Part shown: piece after piece, positions 1 to 9,465 of the stretch
How positions within the stretch are numbered: position 1 is the first letter of the stretch
How the letters are laid out: every line of letters begins with the position of its first letter
DNA from: Psychrobacter sp. APC 3281
GTDB taxonomy: Bacteria > Pseudomonadota > Gammaproteobacteria > Pseudomonadales > Moraxellaceae
Length of the DNA stretch: 64,000 nt
Reading direction: 5' to 3'
Assembly (NCBI RefSeq): GCF_030407815.1
Contig: NZ_JASDCS010000007.1
Coordinates: 186,001 to 250,000 of the forward strand
Notes under the pieces: generated by a model
Seen by the model: only the letters and a program-made list of their open reading frames with translations
Databases searched by the model: none
Told to the model about the DNA's origin: nothing
Position numbers and translations under genes: made by a program

Positions 1-109
1 GATTGAAATCGGTACAAGCAGACAAAGCTGATTAGCATGTCATAAGCCGACTTTCTAACTTCACAAGCACACCGCGCTATTAAAATATAGATTCTAGGGA
101 ATACCTCTC

Positions 110-892
110 ATGCAAAGTGATAAGCATATCTCCAAAAGTTTTGACCAAGATCTTGATGAAGCCATCCGTTTATTTTTATACATGGGTGATAGCGCGGCTA
201 ACCAAGTGGCCAAAGCCATCCATGCTCTTATCGATAAAGATGAAACACTGGCGCAAGAAGTCATCGATATGGATTTCGATATCAATCGAATGGAAGTCGA
301 ACTCGACGAGCACATTTTATTATTGGTCGCCAAACGCCAGCCAGCAGCCAGTGATTTGCGCTTAGTCATGTCAATCAGTAAAGGTGTGGTTGATTTGGAA
401 CGTATCGGCGATGAAGCGGTAAAAATTGCGCGAATGGCTAGCAAAATAGCGGCAGAAGGTAAATCAGCATACGGCTACGCTGAAGTTCAGCATCTGAGCA
501 ATCAAGTTCGTCTGATGCTAAACAACTCGCTAGAAGCTTTTAGTCAATCGAATGCGGAACAAGCGTTTGAAGTGATGCGTAATGACAGCGCGGTCAATAC
601 CGAATATCAGTCAGCCATTCGTGCTTTGATGACCTATATTATGGAAGACTCGCGCCATGTATCAAAAGTCATCAATATCATGTGGATATTGCGATCGCTA
701 GAACGTATCGGTGACCATGCACAAAATGTCGCAGAGCTAGTGATTAACTATATCAGTGGACAAGACGTACGTCATTCAGACTATGCCATGGTCGAAAAAG
801 CGGTACAAGAAGCCAATGATCGCTTAGCTGCTCGTCAAGTTAGTACATTGTCAGGCAATGAGCTTGAAACGTCAGATAGTGATGAAGGCTGA
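110..892 (+). CDS. phoU: Phosphate transport regulator PhoU
   Basis: This 260-residue, all-helical protein matches PhoU, the cytoplasmic factor that couples the PstSCAB phosphate transporter to PhoR and holds the Pho regulon off when phosphate is plentiful. The two tandem three-helix bundles are visible as repeated segments, each with an acidic metal-binding E/DxxxD stretch (around DMDFDINRMEVELDEH and the second-half ERIGDHAQNVAE). The start is set by GGGA nine bases upstream of the ATG. Pst genes are expected upstream, beyond the window edge; the first 109 bases hold no gene I can identify. A strong hairpin terminator follows. The call is secure. Confidence 0.95.
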   Translation: MQSDKHISKSFDQDLDEAIRLFLYMGDSAANQVAKAIHALIDKDETLAQEVIDMDFDINRMEVELDEHILLLVAKRQPAASDLRLVMSISKGVVDLERIGDEAVKIARMASKIAAEGKSAYGYAEVQHLSNQVRLMLNNSLEAFSQSNAEQAFEVMRNDSAVNTEYQSAIRALMTYIMEDSRHVSKVINIMWILRSLERIGDHAQNVAELVINYISGQDVRHSDYAMVEKAVQEANDRLAARQVSTLSGNELETSDSDEG

Positions 893-926
893 TACGAAGA
901 ACTATGCTTTTTACCTTATAACAAAA

Positions 927-953
927 AACGCGCTATAGTAAGCGCGTTTTTTT
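927..953. terminator. Bidirectional terminator between phoU and yggX
   Basis: An 8 bp stem (AACGCGCT / AGCGCGTT) with a six-base loop is followed by seven T and preceded by an A-run. It can therefore serve phoU on the plus strand and yggX on the minus strand. Confidence 0.85.
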
Positions 954-991
954 ATAACTACTAAATGTAGCTAGTAGAAAGTGAGTAAATA

Positions 992-1282
992 CTAGCTTTC
1001 TGGTGTCCAGCCTTGTGCGCGCTCATAGTCTTCGTTGTCTAAGAACTTATCACGCTGCTCTGTTAAAAACTTTTTAGCAGCAGGGTCCATCATGCTGAGA
1101 TGATTCTCATTAATAAGCATCGTTTGATGCTCAAGCCATTCTTTCCACGCCTTTTCAGATACGGTCTCTTGCAGCTCTTGACCTTTTTTATTAGGGAAGG
1201 GTGGATGCGGCATCTTTGGTAAATCTTGCTTATATTTACGACAAAACACAGTATTTGCTTGAGGGTTAAAAGTCTCAGTCAT
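992..1282 (-). CDS. yggX: Probable Fe(2+)-trafficking / oxidative damage protection protein YggX
   Basis: This 96-residue cytoplasmic protein matches YggX, which protects iron-sulfur clusters from oxidative damage and is thought to traffic ferrous iron. Typical family features are an early conserved cysteine in VFCRKY, the segment [19 protein letters not shown], and the C-terminal [13 protein letters not shown] stretch. An upstream in-frame ATG would add six residues. The start at 1282 is preferred because AAGGA lies about eight bases upstream and family members begin there. It is convergent with phoU and lies downstream of argH on the same strand, but a terminator separates it from argH, so it probably has its own promoter. 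Confidence 0.93.
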   Translation of the reverse strand: MTETFNPQANTVFCRKYKQDLPKMPHPPFPNKKGQELQETVSEKAWKEWLEHQTMLINENHLSMMDPAAKKFLTEQRDKFLDNEDYERAQGWTPES

Positions 1283-1598
1283 AAGGCATTCCTTATTCAT
1301 TATATTAAGTGGTTAAATCAAATATCATATGAGTCTATGATAACGGTCTTGGTAGATTTAGCAAAGGGTACTAATGTATACCGTCAAGCCTCTATCCATT
1401 TGTTATAAAGTCTCTGGTAGTTGGTCTATAACAAATATTGTCTACGTTTAATTTTTTTATTTAAGTTCTTAAAACTAGTGACATTTTGAAAATGACATTA
1501 GCTAAACCGGTAAAGGTCATAGGACAAATAAAAACACCCGCATAAGTAGCGGGTGTTAAATTTATATTAGCAGGTTAGCTTTTATTCAAAAGTACTGG
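1283..1598. other. Intergenic region between argH and yggX (316 bp)
   Basis: No gene is seen here. It contains the argH terminator near 1534-1556 and must hold the minus-strand yggX promoter. A possible minus-strand -35 (TTGACG, near 1385-1390) lacks a convincing -10. Confidence 0.5.
1529..1557 (-). terminator. argH terminator
   Basis: On the minus strand an 8 bp GC-rich stem (ACACCCGC / GCGGGTGT) with a seven-base loop is followed by a T-rich tract (TTTTATTT). It lies about 45 bases past the argH stop codon. Confidence 0.8.
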
Positions 1599-3104
1599 TT
1601 AGGCAAAAGCTTTTAAGCGAGCACGGCCATTGACCACCGCTTGCTTGACTTGGTTTGGCGCAGTGCCACCCAAATGGTCACGAGCTGCTAATGAGCCTTC
1701 TAACGTTAGATAATCAAAGACATCCTCACCGATGGCATCGCTAAACTGCTGTAGCTGTGCCAATGACAAATCACTTAGATCAACACCCTCTTTAATGCCT
1801 AAAGCAACAGCGTTACCAACGACTTCATGAGCATCACGGAATGCCACGCCTTGACGTACTAGGTAATCTGCCAAGTCAGTCGCAGTCGCATAGCCTTTCA
1901 TCGTCGCAGCACGCATGCTTTCTTTGTTTGGTGTGATGTTTGGTAGCATATCAGCAAACGCTAATAGCGAACCTGTTAAGGTATCGACACAGTCAAACAA
2001 CGGCTCTTTGTCTTCTTGATTGTCTTTGTTGTAGGCGAGTGGCTGGCTTTTCATCAGGCTAAGCAAAGTCATCAACTGGCCAAAGACGCGTGCCGCTTTA
2101 CCGCGTACCAACTCAGGTACGTCAGGATTTTTCTTTTGCGGCATGATCGATGAGCCCGTACAGAAGCGATCTGGTATCTGCACAAAATTAAATTGTGCTG
2201 ACATCCAAAGAATAATCTCTTCGCTCATACGCGACATATGCATCATCAGGATAGATGCTGCTGAAGTAAACTCAATCGCAAAATCACGGTCTGAAACAGC
2301 ATCGAGTGAGTTTTGGCAAATACCTTCAAAACCTAGCAATTCAGCAGTGATGGTACGATCGATTGGGAAAGTTGTACCAGCAAGCGCTGCACTACCAAGT
2401 GGCATCTGGTTGATACGGCGGCGTGCATCGACAAGACGCTCAGTATCGCGATACAACATCTCAAACCATGCCATCACGTGATGCCCAAAGCTAACAGGCT
2501 GTGCTGTTTGCAAATGAGTAAAGCCTGGCATGATAGTATCAGTATGTTGCTCAGCCAAATCAAGTAAACCACTTTGTAAACGTACTAATAACTCAATAAT
2601 ATTATCAGTCTCTTCGCGCAACCATAGGCGAATGTCTGTGGCTACCTGATCGTTACGGCTACGACCAGTGTGTAGCTTTTTACCAACGGCACCTATGATG
2701 TCAGTCAAACGTGACTCGACGTTCATATGCACGTCTTCAAGGGCGATCGACCAGTTAAACTCACCCGCTTCAATCTCGCGCAATACTTGCTGCAAGCCAT
2801 CAATAATAGTGGCAACTTCATCAGCAGTTAAAATGTCACATTCTTTTAGCATCGTTGCATGCGCAATCGAGCCTTGAATATCGTGACGAGCAAAGCGTTG
2901 GTCAAAGCCCACAGAGGCAGTAAAGGCAGCAACGAAGCTATCTGTCGCCTCACTGAAGCGCCCGCCCCACATTTGTTGGCCTTGACCACTTGCAGCGCTG
3001 TTTTGTGTTGGGACGTTTGTTGTAGAACCATCTGTGCTAAAATCAGAGACAGATGAACTTTTACTTGATTCAGGATTACTAGGTTTTGAAGAATTGGCGT
3101 TCAT
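1599..3104 (-). CDS. argH: Argininosuccinate lyase
   Basis: This enzyme catalyses the last step of arginine synthesis, splitting argininosuccinate into arginine and fumarate as a cytoplasmic homotetramer. The fumarase/aspartase superfamily signature [12 protein letters not shown] carries the catalytic serine loop, and [13 protein letters not shown] and the TxxxH region around [11 protein letters not shown] are present. The core begins at MWGGRF near residue 30. Before it lies a Ser/Thr/Asn-rich leader of about 30 residues that is longer than in most homologues. Translation is placed at 3104; a further upstream ATG at 3149 would overlap the divergent kinase gene more deeply. The start region overlaps the 5' end of the divergent AlgZ-like gene. 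Confidence 0.95.
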   Translation of the reverse strand: MNANSSKPSNPESSKSSSVSDFSTDGSTTNVPTQNSAASGQGQQMWGGRFSEATDSFVAAFTASVGFDQRFARHDIQGSIAHATMLKECDILTADEVATIIDGLQQVLREIEAGEFNWSIALEDVHMNVESRLTDIIGAVGKKLHTGRSRNDQVATDIRLWLREETDNIIELLVRLQSGLLDLAEQHTDTIMPGFTHLQTAQPVSFGHHVMAWFEMLYRDTERLVDARRRINQMPLGSAALAGTTFPIDRTITAELLGFEGICQNSLDAVSDRDFAIEFTSAASILMMHMSRMSEEIILWMSAQFNFVQIPDRFCTGSSIMPQKKNPDVPELVRGKAARVFGQLMTLLSLMKSQPLAYNKDNQEDKEPLFDCVDTLTGSLLAFADMLPNITPNKESMRAATMKGYATATDLADYLVRQGVAFRDAHEVVGNAVALGIKEGVDLSDLSLAQLQQFSDAIGEDVFDYLTLEGSLAARDHLGGTAPNQVKQAVVNGRARLKAFA

Positions 3105-4237
3105 ATCGTTACAAGACAAGTCAAAAGAATAAGAACTCGAGTATAGCAAATGATGAGGTTGCCTTACTAGCTACACGCTTAGAGTTTTTTATTCCTAAAC
3201 TCATGGAAATCATGAGGCCTTGGCAGTGGCTGACATATATCTTTTTTTGGTCCTTGTTCCTAACGGTAATGGAGCGCCATAGCTTAGCCACTTGGTCAGA
3301 TTTCATGATTCAGTTTCTACGTAGTTTCATTCAAAACGCTCTGACAGTTATCCCCTCACTGTATTTAGTTGACTACCTACGCCCTGTATTCAAAAATGCC
3401 AGTATTCTTAGTGTAAGTATGCGGATTGTATTGTTACTAATGTTTGCTGCTGCAGTTTCGATGGCGTTAGTCACATTATCTATGATTAATTTCGGTTGGC
3501 TAACATATGATAGTCGCACGTTTGTATTGAATATTGTGCTCAATACAGTGTTGGCGGGCGGTTTTACCACTGTATTTTTATTATATTTTTTGCGTAGCTA
3601 CCGTGAGCTTAATGCACTTAAGCTGTCCTTTGAATATAAATTGACTGCACAAAATGATCTAATAAAAGCACGTACGGCTCCGCATTTTTTCTTTAATACT
3701 ATCAATACACTTGTCTCACTGATTGAATCGAACCCGCCCAAAGCCGCTGATTTATTACAGCACGTTTCTGCATTGTTCCGTGCTAGTTTTAGTGGTACAC
3801 GTGAGATTAGCTTTGAAGAAGAGGTTGACCTTTGTGAGCATTATTTGGCAATCGAATCTAGTCGTTTAGCGGACAAGCTCGAAGTCAATTGGAAGTTGCC
3901 TGAAGAAGATATCATGTACGACATGGTTATCACTGCGCTAACGCTACAGAGCGTGCTAGAAAAAATACTCCTAAATGTGGTAGAGATGACCACGGAAACT
4001 ATCTGTATTAATATCGAAGTCACGTGGGAACAACACCGAGTCAAAATCATGATTGATGTTGCGCTTCCCAAAAAGACACTAATTATCAACCATGATTTGC
4101 GCCAACATATGAATTTCTATATTCAAGCTGATCGTTTGCGCGCCCATTTTGGACAAAGTGCTGACATTCAAAGTTCGGTAGCCAGTACTCAAATTATCAC
4201 CATCATCGACTATCCTCTACAAGACGTCGGTTTATAA
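3086..4237 (+). CDS. algZ: AlgZ/FimS-like LytS-family membrane histidine kinase
   Basis: This is a membrane sensor kinase of the LytS/YehU (His_kinase, PF06580) type, paired with the AlgR-like regulator downstream. Four hydrophobic segments lie at about residues 43-62, 78-98, 109-135 and 146-168. They are followed by the phospho-acceptor motif [11 protein letters not shown] with His near residue 200. The C-terminal ATP-binding region is degenerate: the expected N-box asparagine is a lysine in [11 protein letters not shown], and no DxGxG or GxGL glycine box is visible. The frame opens with TTG at 3086 inside the argH leader; the first ATG is at 3203 (residue 40) but has a poor ribosome site, so the start is uncertain. 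Synteny with Pseudomonas argH-fimS-algR-hemC supports the call. Confidence 0.82.
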   Translation: MKNWRSYRYKTSQKNKNSSIANDEVALLATRLEFFIPKLMEIMRPWQWLTYIFFWSLFLTVMERHSLATWSDFMIQFLRSFIQNALTVIPSLYLVDYLRPVFKNASILSVSMRIVLLLMFAAAVSMALVTLSMINFGWLTYDSRTFVLNIVLNTVLAGGFTTVFLLYFLRSYRELNALKLSFEYKLTAQNDLIKARTAPHFFFNTINTLVSLIESNPPKAADLLQHVSALFRASFSGTREISFEEEVDLCEHYLAIESSRLADKLEVNWKLPEEDIMYDMVITALTLQSVLEKILLNVVEMTTETICINIEVTWEQHRVKIMIDVALPKKTLIINHDLRQHMNFYIQADRLRAHFGQSADIQSSVASTQIITIIDYPLQDVGL

Positions 4238-4565
4238 CCTACTGTTATTCATTAGCTTTCTCTCTTTTTCAACTCCTAAAAGCCTATATGGCATACTTAT
4301 TGCATCACCATGTATAGACGTCATAATTTATGTTTGATAAATAATGAGTACGAATCAGTAATATCATAACTACCGTGAAACACAATTACACCATATAAAA
4401 TCTACCGATAGCAGGAGTATATTGTCCGCTATAAAAATTGGTAGTTTTTGTCAAAATCTTATTAAATAATTTAGATTTTATATTCTAAGTGATTGATAAT
4501 GAGTGCTAATATAGCCGTAATACTATTGAAAAAAATATTAAGTATGTCCTTGGATGGGAGTTTGC
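4238..4565. other. Intergenic region between algZ-like and algR-like genes (328 bp)
   Basis: AT-rich with no open frame of note. Its length suggests the regulator has its own promoter rather than depending only on read-through from the kinase gene. I could not fix a clear -35/-10 pair. Confidence 0.45.
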
Positions 4566-5303
4566 ATGCGTATCGTAGTTTGTGATGATGAGCCCCTAGC
4601 GCGTGAGCGCTTGGTGAGAATTGTACAGGAGTCAGGCCATGAGGTAGTTGCTCAAGCCACAACAGGTGCAGAAGCCATCGTCGCTGTAAAAACCCAGCAG
4701 CCAGATATTATATTATTAGATATCCGAATGCCTGAAATGGACGGCGTGCGCTGTGCTCAAGAGCTTGCCAAACTTGAGCATCCACCAGCGATTATCTTTG
4801 TGACGGCATACGACCATTATGCGATCGCAGCGTTAAAAGCCAATGCAATTGGCTATTTGCTGAAACCTGCAAACAAAGATGAGATACTAGAGGCATTAAA
4901 CAAAGCAAAGAACCTAAATGCTGCTCAACTAAATGAAATTCGCAAGCTTGAAGACCCGACAGCACGTCCGATACGTGAACATATCGCTGCTCGTACGCAT
5001 CGCGGTGTTGAACTGATTAAGCTAAAGGATATCTACTATTTTGCAGCAGATCAAAAATACGTCAAAGTGCGTCACAAAGATGGCATGGTATTGATTGATG
5101 AAACGCTAAAAGAGTTAGAGCAAGAGTTTGATGATCGTCTGTTCCGAGTACATCGCAATGCCATCATCAACCTTAGTTATTTGGACTTTTTAGAAACTTT
5201 GGATGCAGGCCAGTATCAGATACGATTTAAAGGTATTGATGAGACGCTAGCGGTCAGTCGTCGTCACTTACCTGCCTTACGTGATAAAATCCAAAGCATG
5301 TAA
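4566..5303 (+). CDS. algR: AlgR-type LytTR response regulator
   Basis: This 245-residue protein is a cytoplasmic transcription regulator. Its N-terminal receiver domain (residues 1-118) has the acidic pair DD at 7-8, phospho-acceptor Asp52 in LLDIRMPEMDG, and the switch Thr and Lys in FVTAYD and LLKPA. A C-terminal LytTR DNA-binding domain (about 135-245) includes the FRVHRNAIIN stretch. In Pseudomonas, AlgR controls twitching motility, alginate and virulence genes; targets here are unknown. The ATG at 4566 is chosen because GGGAG lies five bases upstream; an ATG four codons earlier is less well placed. The gene is followed by a strong terminator, then hemC. Confidence 0.9.
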   Translation: MRIVVCDDEPLARERLVRIVQESGHEVVAQATTGAEAIVAVKTQQPDIILLDIRMPEMDGVRCAQELAKLEHPPAIIFVTAYDHYAIAALKANAIGYLLKPANKDEILEALNKAKNLNAAQLNEIRKLEDPTARPIREHIAARTHRGVELIKLKDIYYFAADQKYVKVRHKDGMVLIDETLKELEQEFDDRLFRVHRNAIINLSYLDFLETLDAGQYQIRFKGIDETLAVSRRHLPALRDKIQSM

Positions 5304-5343
5304 TAGGCTGTCCTGATAGCGACCAATCATTCCATATCATCAA

Positions 5344-5377
5344 ACCCTTATTTATGCTTAAATAGGGGTATTTTTTT
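5344..5377 (+). terminator. Terminator after algR-like gene
   Basis: An 11 bp stem (ACCCTTATTTA / TAAATAGGGGT, one G-T wobble) with loop TGCT is followed by seven T. Confidence 0.85.
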
Positions 5378-5531
5378 GCGTCAGCATCTACTATTAATCA
5401 TTTGAGTCGCCTATGCTTTGGCAAACTTGCCCTATCGAGTAATATCGATATTACTCAGTATAAATATGAACAGTACTGACATTGGGACTATAGCCACTAT
5501 AGTATTAGTATCGAACTTATTGAGGCCCTTT

Positions 5532-6566
5532 ATGAGCAATCCGCAGCAACCTGTTTTGACTACTCTAAATATCGCTACACGTCAAAGTCCGCTAGCCTTA
5601 TGGCAGGCTGAGCATATTCGTGATCGTTTATTAGCGCTGTATCCTAATCTGACGATTAATTTACTAAAAATTGTCACTAAGGGTGACAAGATTTTGGACA
5701 CACCTTTGGCCAAAATCGGTGGTAAAGGACTGTTTGTAAAAGAGCTTGAACAAGCGCTGTATGATAAACAAGCTGATATTGCAGTGCACTCGCTAAAAGA
5801 TGTGCCCATGCAGCTTCCCGAAGGCCTGACCTTAGGCGTCTACTGTAAACGCGCCTCACCAACAGATGCCTTTGTCTCAAACACTTATAATAGTATTGAT
5901 GAGCTACCACAAGGTGCAGTCGTTGGGACATCGAGTTTACGTCGTCAATGCCAGATCAAAGCCTATCGCCCTGACCTGCAAATCAACACCTTGCGCGGCA
6001 ATGTTGGCACTCGTTTGGGCAAGCTAGATGCTGGTGAATACGATGCCATTATTCTGGCAACGAGCGGCTTGCAACGTATTGAGCTGGACGAGAGAATACG
6101 TGGCGAACTTGATATTGCAGCTTGCTTACCTGCAGTTGGGCAAGGTGCTTTAGCAATCGAATGCCGTGAAGGTGATGAGGAAGTACTTAAATTACTTGCA
6201 CCACTCAATGATGATAAAGCCCGTATTCGACTTATCGCTGAGCGTGCTCTGAACCGTCATTTAGAGGGCGGTTGTCAAGTACCGATCGCCGCTTATGCAG
6301 TTCTGCAGACAGCTGAAGAAACTAGTGTTAATAATGATAACAATGGTGATAACGGCAATAACGATAGTGGGAATGTGCTGTGGCTACGCGGTCGAGTGGG
6401 TCAAGCCGATGGTAGCGAATTGTTGAAGGCAGAGAAACGAGCTACGTTGGTTGGGACGCAAGCCGAGCAAGAAGCCCAAGCCAACCAATTGGGTATCGAT
6501 GTCGCAGAAATGCTACTTGCTGATGGCGCAGGAGCTATTTTGTCAGCGATCTATCAGCCTGAGTAG
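5532..6566 (+). CDS. hemC: Porphobilinogen deaminase (hydroxymethylbilane synthase)
   Basis: HemC joins four porphobilinogens into hydroxymethylbilane in haem synthesis. Motifs seen are the N-terminal [15 protein letters not shown], the [12 protein letters not shown] and HSLKDVP segments, substrate-binding RGNVGTRL, and the dipyrromethane-cofactor cysteine in [11 protein letters not shown]. Domain 3 carries a 15-residue Asn/Asp/Gly-rich insertion at about residues 266-281 that most homologues lack. The start at 5532 has GAGG eight bases upstream and removes a non-conserved 38-residue extension. It begins the hemC-hemD-hemX cluster. Confidence 0.96.
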   Translation: MSNPQQPVLTTLNIATRQSPLALWQAEHIRDRLLALYPNLTINLLKIVTKGDKILDTPLAKIGGKGLFVKELEQALYDKQADIAVHSLKDVPMQLPEGLTLGVYCKRASPTDAFVSNTYNSIDELPQGAVVGTSSLRRQCQIKAYRPDLQINTLRGNVGTRLGKLDAGEYDAIILATSGLQRIELDERIRGELDIAACLPAVGQGALAIECREGDEEVLKLLAPLNDDKARIRLIAERALNRHLEGGCQVPIAAYAVLQTAEETSVNNDNNGDNGNNDSGNVLWLRGRVGQADGSELLKAEKRATLVGTQAEQEAQANQLGIDVAEMLLADGAGAILSAIYQPE

Positions 6567-6748
6567 TAAAAGTACAGTCGCTATAGGTTTAATTAACCGT
6601 AAGATAGGCTGATCTAAGCATTAGCCATTTTTGTAGACTTAAGCCTTTTTCATTCGTTTTTTGTCATGGTAGACCTATGTCATCAATGCCAATTCAATCT
6701 ACATACATAACTTCTCATAAGAATTATGCTAATGAGAAGTCAAAAGTA

Positions 6749-7678
6749 ATGCCGCAAGTTGTCATCAATACTCGCCCAGTAGAGCGAGCAGCACCATTGA
6801 CTCAGCATTTGCAAGCGGCAGGATTGTTAGTGGTTGAGATGCCAATGTTGACGCTACGACCACGTCAAACAACTGATCTAGATATTGCATTAATGCATCA
6901 GTGGATGGCGGGGGAGTACAAAGCGCTTGTTATCGTAAGTCCAACTGCGGCAGCTTCAGGGCTAGTCGCTTGGCAATCACTTGAACATGAAAAGCGTAAA
7001 TACAAAACGACAGACAGTAATGACAAGTATGTGCAGAGATTATCAGAAGGTTTGTTACTATCTAGTCCTCTAATTGCAGTTGGTGAAGCAACAGCGGCAG
7101 AGTTTAGTCAGGTGCGTATAGATACAACGAGCTATCAAATACTTCAGCCTGAGACTGCCAATAATGAGGGCATGCTAGCAATGCCTGAAATCGATAGCTT
7201 ACAAGCAGGCGATAAATTACTGATATGGCGCGGGCTTGGTGGTCGACGATTATTGGTTGATACATTGCAGGCGCGCGGTGTACATATCGATAGTATTGCT
7301 TGGTACGAGCGTACGATGCCTATCGATGCATTGACTCAGTATCAGCAGTGGCAACAAGCATTTCTTACTCATAGTACTGCGTCAGATATTGCCCTACTGA
7401 AGCAGCCAAAGCCAATTGTCGTAATCAGCAGTGCGGCAGCTTTTGAGCACTGGTCAAGTATTGTCAATGATGAACAACCAAAGACAGCAGACAAAAAGCA
7501 AAATACGCATGCAGTGGCTAATACAACACAGCGTCTATCGCTTATGTTAAAAGATTTTTCCTACGTTGTGTTGGGTGAGCGTCTTGCCAATATGGTTGCC
7601 GCACAGCAGTTAAGCTACTGGCGAGTAGAGGATTTATCGCCAGATACGATTCTCTCAGCCATTCATTCTAAAATATAA
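6749..7678 (+). CDS. hemD: Uroporphyrinogen-III synthase
   Basis: HemD cyclises and inverts ring D of hydroxymethylbilane to give uroporphyrinogen III. The protein is poorly conserved as a family, but it opens with the typical strand-plus-RP motif (VVINTRPVERA), has the alternating Rossmann-like pattern including VIVSPTAA and the middle SLQAGDKLLIWRGLGGR segment, and ends with a VVLGERLA stretch. The start at 6749 places the family motif at the N-terminus. An ATG at 6677 would add a 24-residue tail that looks non-conserved and cannot be excluded. A low-complexity Lys/Gln-rich loop lies near residues 245-260. Position between hemC and hemX strongly supports the call. Confidence 0.88.
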   Translation: MPQVVINTRPVERAAPLTQHLQAAGLLVVEMPMLTLRPRQTTDLDIALMHQWMAGEYKALVIVSPTAAASGLVAWQSLEHEKRKYKTTDSNDKYVQRLSEGLLLSSPLIAVGEATAAEFSQVRIDTTSYQILQPETANNEGMLAMPEIDSLQAGDKLLIWRGLGGRRLLVDTLQARGVHIDSIAWYERTMPIDALTQYQQWQQAFLTHSTASDIALLKQPKPIVVISSAAAFEHWSSIVNDEQPKTADKKQNTHAVANTTQRLSLMLKDFSYVVLGERLANMVAAQQLSYWRVEDLSPDTILSAIHSKI

Positions 7679-7738
7679 TACTTTAAACTTTCCATTTGCT
7701 TTAAACATGTTTATCTATACCAATAACGGTACTGCCTT

Positions 7739-8773
7739 ATGTCAATGAATTCTGAGTCCTTATCTAAGGATCCTTCAACTGTTCAGCAGCGCCGGCAAGC
7801 AAATATTTTGCTGCTACGGATGCAATGGCTGGTTATCTTATTACTGATCGCTGCATTATTGTGGCTATATATTAGTCAGCAGCGCTTTCAGCATAGTGTC
7901 AACGATCGCTTGCAGAGCAATGAGCAAGTAATCAGTCGATTAAACGAAATGGACGATCGTCTATTTGCCATGAGTCAGCAGACGCTGCCAGAACCTAGAG
8001 TTAAAGCGAGTAGCCAAGCTCAGAATCAGTTGGACCTATTGCGTATCCAAATCAAAGCTGCTGATAGACTGTTGGCGGATAGTAATGACAGTGCCGCGAT
8101 TGAGTTATTGCGAGGTCTACATTGGCAGTTATCGCAAAGCAGTAATGAGATTGCGCCTGCGCTCACTATCGTTATTAAGCAAAGTTTGCTAAAAGATATT
8201 GAGCGTCTGCAGGCACAAAGCTCGCAGCCAAGCCCGTGGCAAATACAAAATCTGGCGATTCAAAACATTCAGGAGTTTTTGCACAGTCATGAGCGTCTTG
8301 GCAGCTATGAAGGTACGGATTTACAGCGTCGAGAGCTGGTAGATGCAGCTATTGAAAATAAACAGCAGCCTAAAGCAACCAATGCCACTGATGCCCTAGC
8401 GGCTAGTGGTACAAACTTAACGCGTCGTCAGCTCACTATCCATGAAGTCATCATGACGTTGAATCTAGCAAGCCAAGCCAGCAATATGCGTAAGCAGGAT
8501 CAACTGGTCAGCTATTTGGCGCAAGCACGTAAACAGTTAAAAACGTTGGTGCCTAAAGCTTCAACTAGCGACAATAAAAAGTCAGCACAAGCTGGCGCGA
8601 TTGGTATTGTACAAGCCGATAAAAAACCAATCGATGGTCAAAGTAATCTTGAGACAATGAAAGCGCCGAGTGACATACCAGAAGTAATTGTATGGCTAAA
8701 TCAATTGATTGCTCATGCACCAAAACCAACGCCATTATTGACGACAGAAATTTTAGATAAACCGCAACGTTAA
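7739..8773 (+). CDS. hemX: HemX-like membrane protein (PF04375 family)
   Basis: This 344-residue protein has one N-terminal membrane helix (about residues 28-46), preceded by a charged cytoplasmic segment. A long Gln/Ala-rich, largely helical periplasmic domain follows, as in HemX. The family is often annotated as uroporphyrinogen-III C-methyltransferase, but it lacks the SAM-dependent methyltransferase domain and its real role is not settled. It follows hemD by 60 bases and probably shares its transcript. A second ATG lies two codons inside the chosen start. No cysteines or obvious catalytic motif are seen. Confidence 0.82.
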   Translation: MSMNSESLSKDPSTVQQRRQANILLLRMQWLVILLLIAALLWLYISQQRFQHSVNDRLQSNEQVISRLNEMDDRLFAMSQQTLPEPRVKASSQAQNQLDLLRIQIKAADRLLADSNDSAAIELLRGLHWQLSQSSNEIAPALTIVIKQSLLKDIERLQAQSSQPSPWQIQNLAIQNIQEFLHSHERLGSYEGTDLQRRELVDAAIENKQQPKATNATDALAASGTNLTRRQLTIHEVIMTLNLASQASNMRKQDQLVSYLAQARKQLKTLVPKASTSDNKKSAQAGAIGIVQADKKPIDGQSNLETMKAPSDIPEVIVWLNQLIAHAPKPTPLLTTEILDKPQR

Positions 8774-8825
8774 TGAGAGCTAGTCACAATAGTTAATACA
8801 GAAAATATAAAATGTAAGGTAAGCA

Positions 8826-9317
8826 ATGACCCATTCTAATGAAAGCTCAACATCTATATCTGATACAGCAAACGAACACCGCCCTGAATTATTGGCTCAT
8901 TATCCTGTTATTCATCATCAGCCGATACAGTGGGGAGAGATGGATGCCTTCAATCACCTGAATAATGTGGTTTACTATCGTTACGCTGAGTCAGCGCGTA
9001 TTAGTTATTTGCATGCGCTAGGTATGTTTGATGGCAGTATGGTCACGGTCTTGGCACAATCGAGCTGCCAGTATTTACGCCCAGTCACCTATCCAGACAC
9101 TTTATTATTAGGCGTCCGCTGCAAGCGTTTAGGCAATACCAGCATGGCGATGGAGTATAGTTACTATAGTACCGCGCAAGAAACAATCGTTGCTACGGCA
9201 GAGGCAGTCGTCGTACGTCTTGATAGGGATGGGAAAGGTAAATTGCCATGGACAACAGAGGAGCGTCAGCGACTACTAGCACTGGAAGCAAAATTTGGTC
9301 ATACGCCTGAGTGTTAA
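8826..9317 (+). CDS. Hot-dog fold acyl-CoA thioesterase (YbgC/FadM-like)
   Basis: This 163-residue protein has a single 4HBT hot-dog domain. The active-site stretch WGEMDAFNHLNNVVYYRYAE carries the catalytic Asp and the following HLNN, as in 4-hydroxybenzoyl-CoA thioesterase and YbgC/FadM relatives. It is expected to hydrolyse acyl-CoA thioesters in the cytoplasm; the natural substrate cannot be told from sequence. The first 30 residues are Ser/Thr-rich and probably disordered. It lies 52 bases after hemX on the same strand and ends before a strong terminator, so it may be the last gene of that transcript. Confidence 0.88.
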   Translation: MTHSNESSTSISDTANEHRPELLAHYPVIHHQPIQWGEMDAFNHLNNVVYYRYAESARISYLHALGMFDGSMVTVLAQSSCQYLRPVTYPDTLLLGVRCKRLGNTSMAMEYSYYSTAQETIVATAEAVVVRLDRDGKGKLPWTTEERQRLLALEAKFGHTPEC

Positions 9318-9391
9318 GCTGATTTCTATATGAAGTGATTATCAGGTTTTTTAGAGAAACCCTTGTGTGTTGAAAGTCGATAGTTAAAAAC

Positions 9392-9430
9392 AAAAAAGGC
9401 ACGCTAATATTACGCTAGCGTGCCTTTTTT
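9392..9430. terminator. Bidirectional terminator between thioesterase gene and ribB
   Basis: A 9 bp stem (GGCACGCTA / TAGCGTGCC) with a nine-base loop is flanked by six A on the left and six T on the right. It serves both convergent genes. Confidence 0.88.
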
Positions 9431-9465
9431 ATCATTGATTTTTCACTCAATGGTGCAAACAGATA

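Noticed and set aside
1..109. Possible 3' end of a pst gene
   Set aside because: All short frames stop within about 35 bases and none shows the pstB C-terminal pattern.
1226..1408. 60-codon plus-strand frame opposite yggX
   Set aside because: It overlaps the 5' end of a well-supported gene on the other strand and has no recognisable features.
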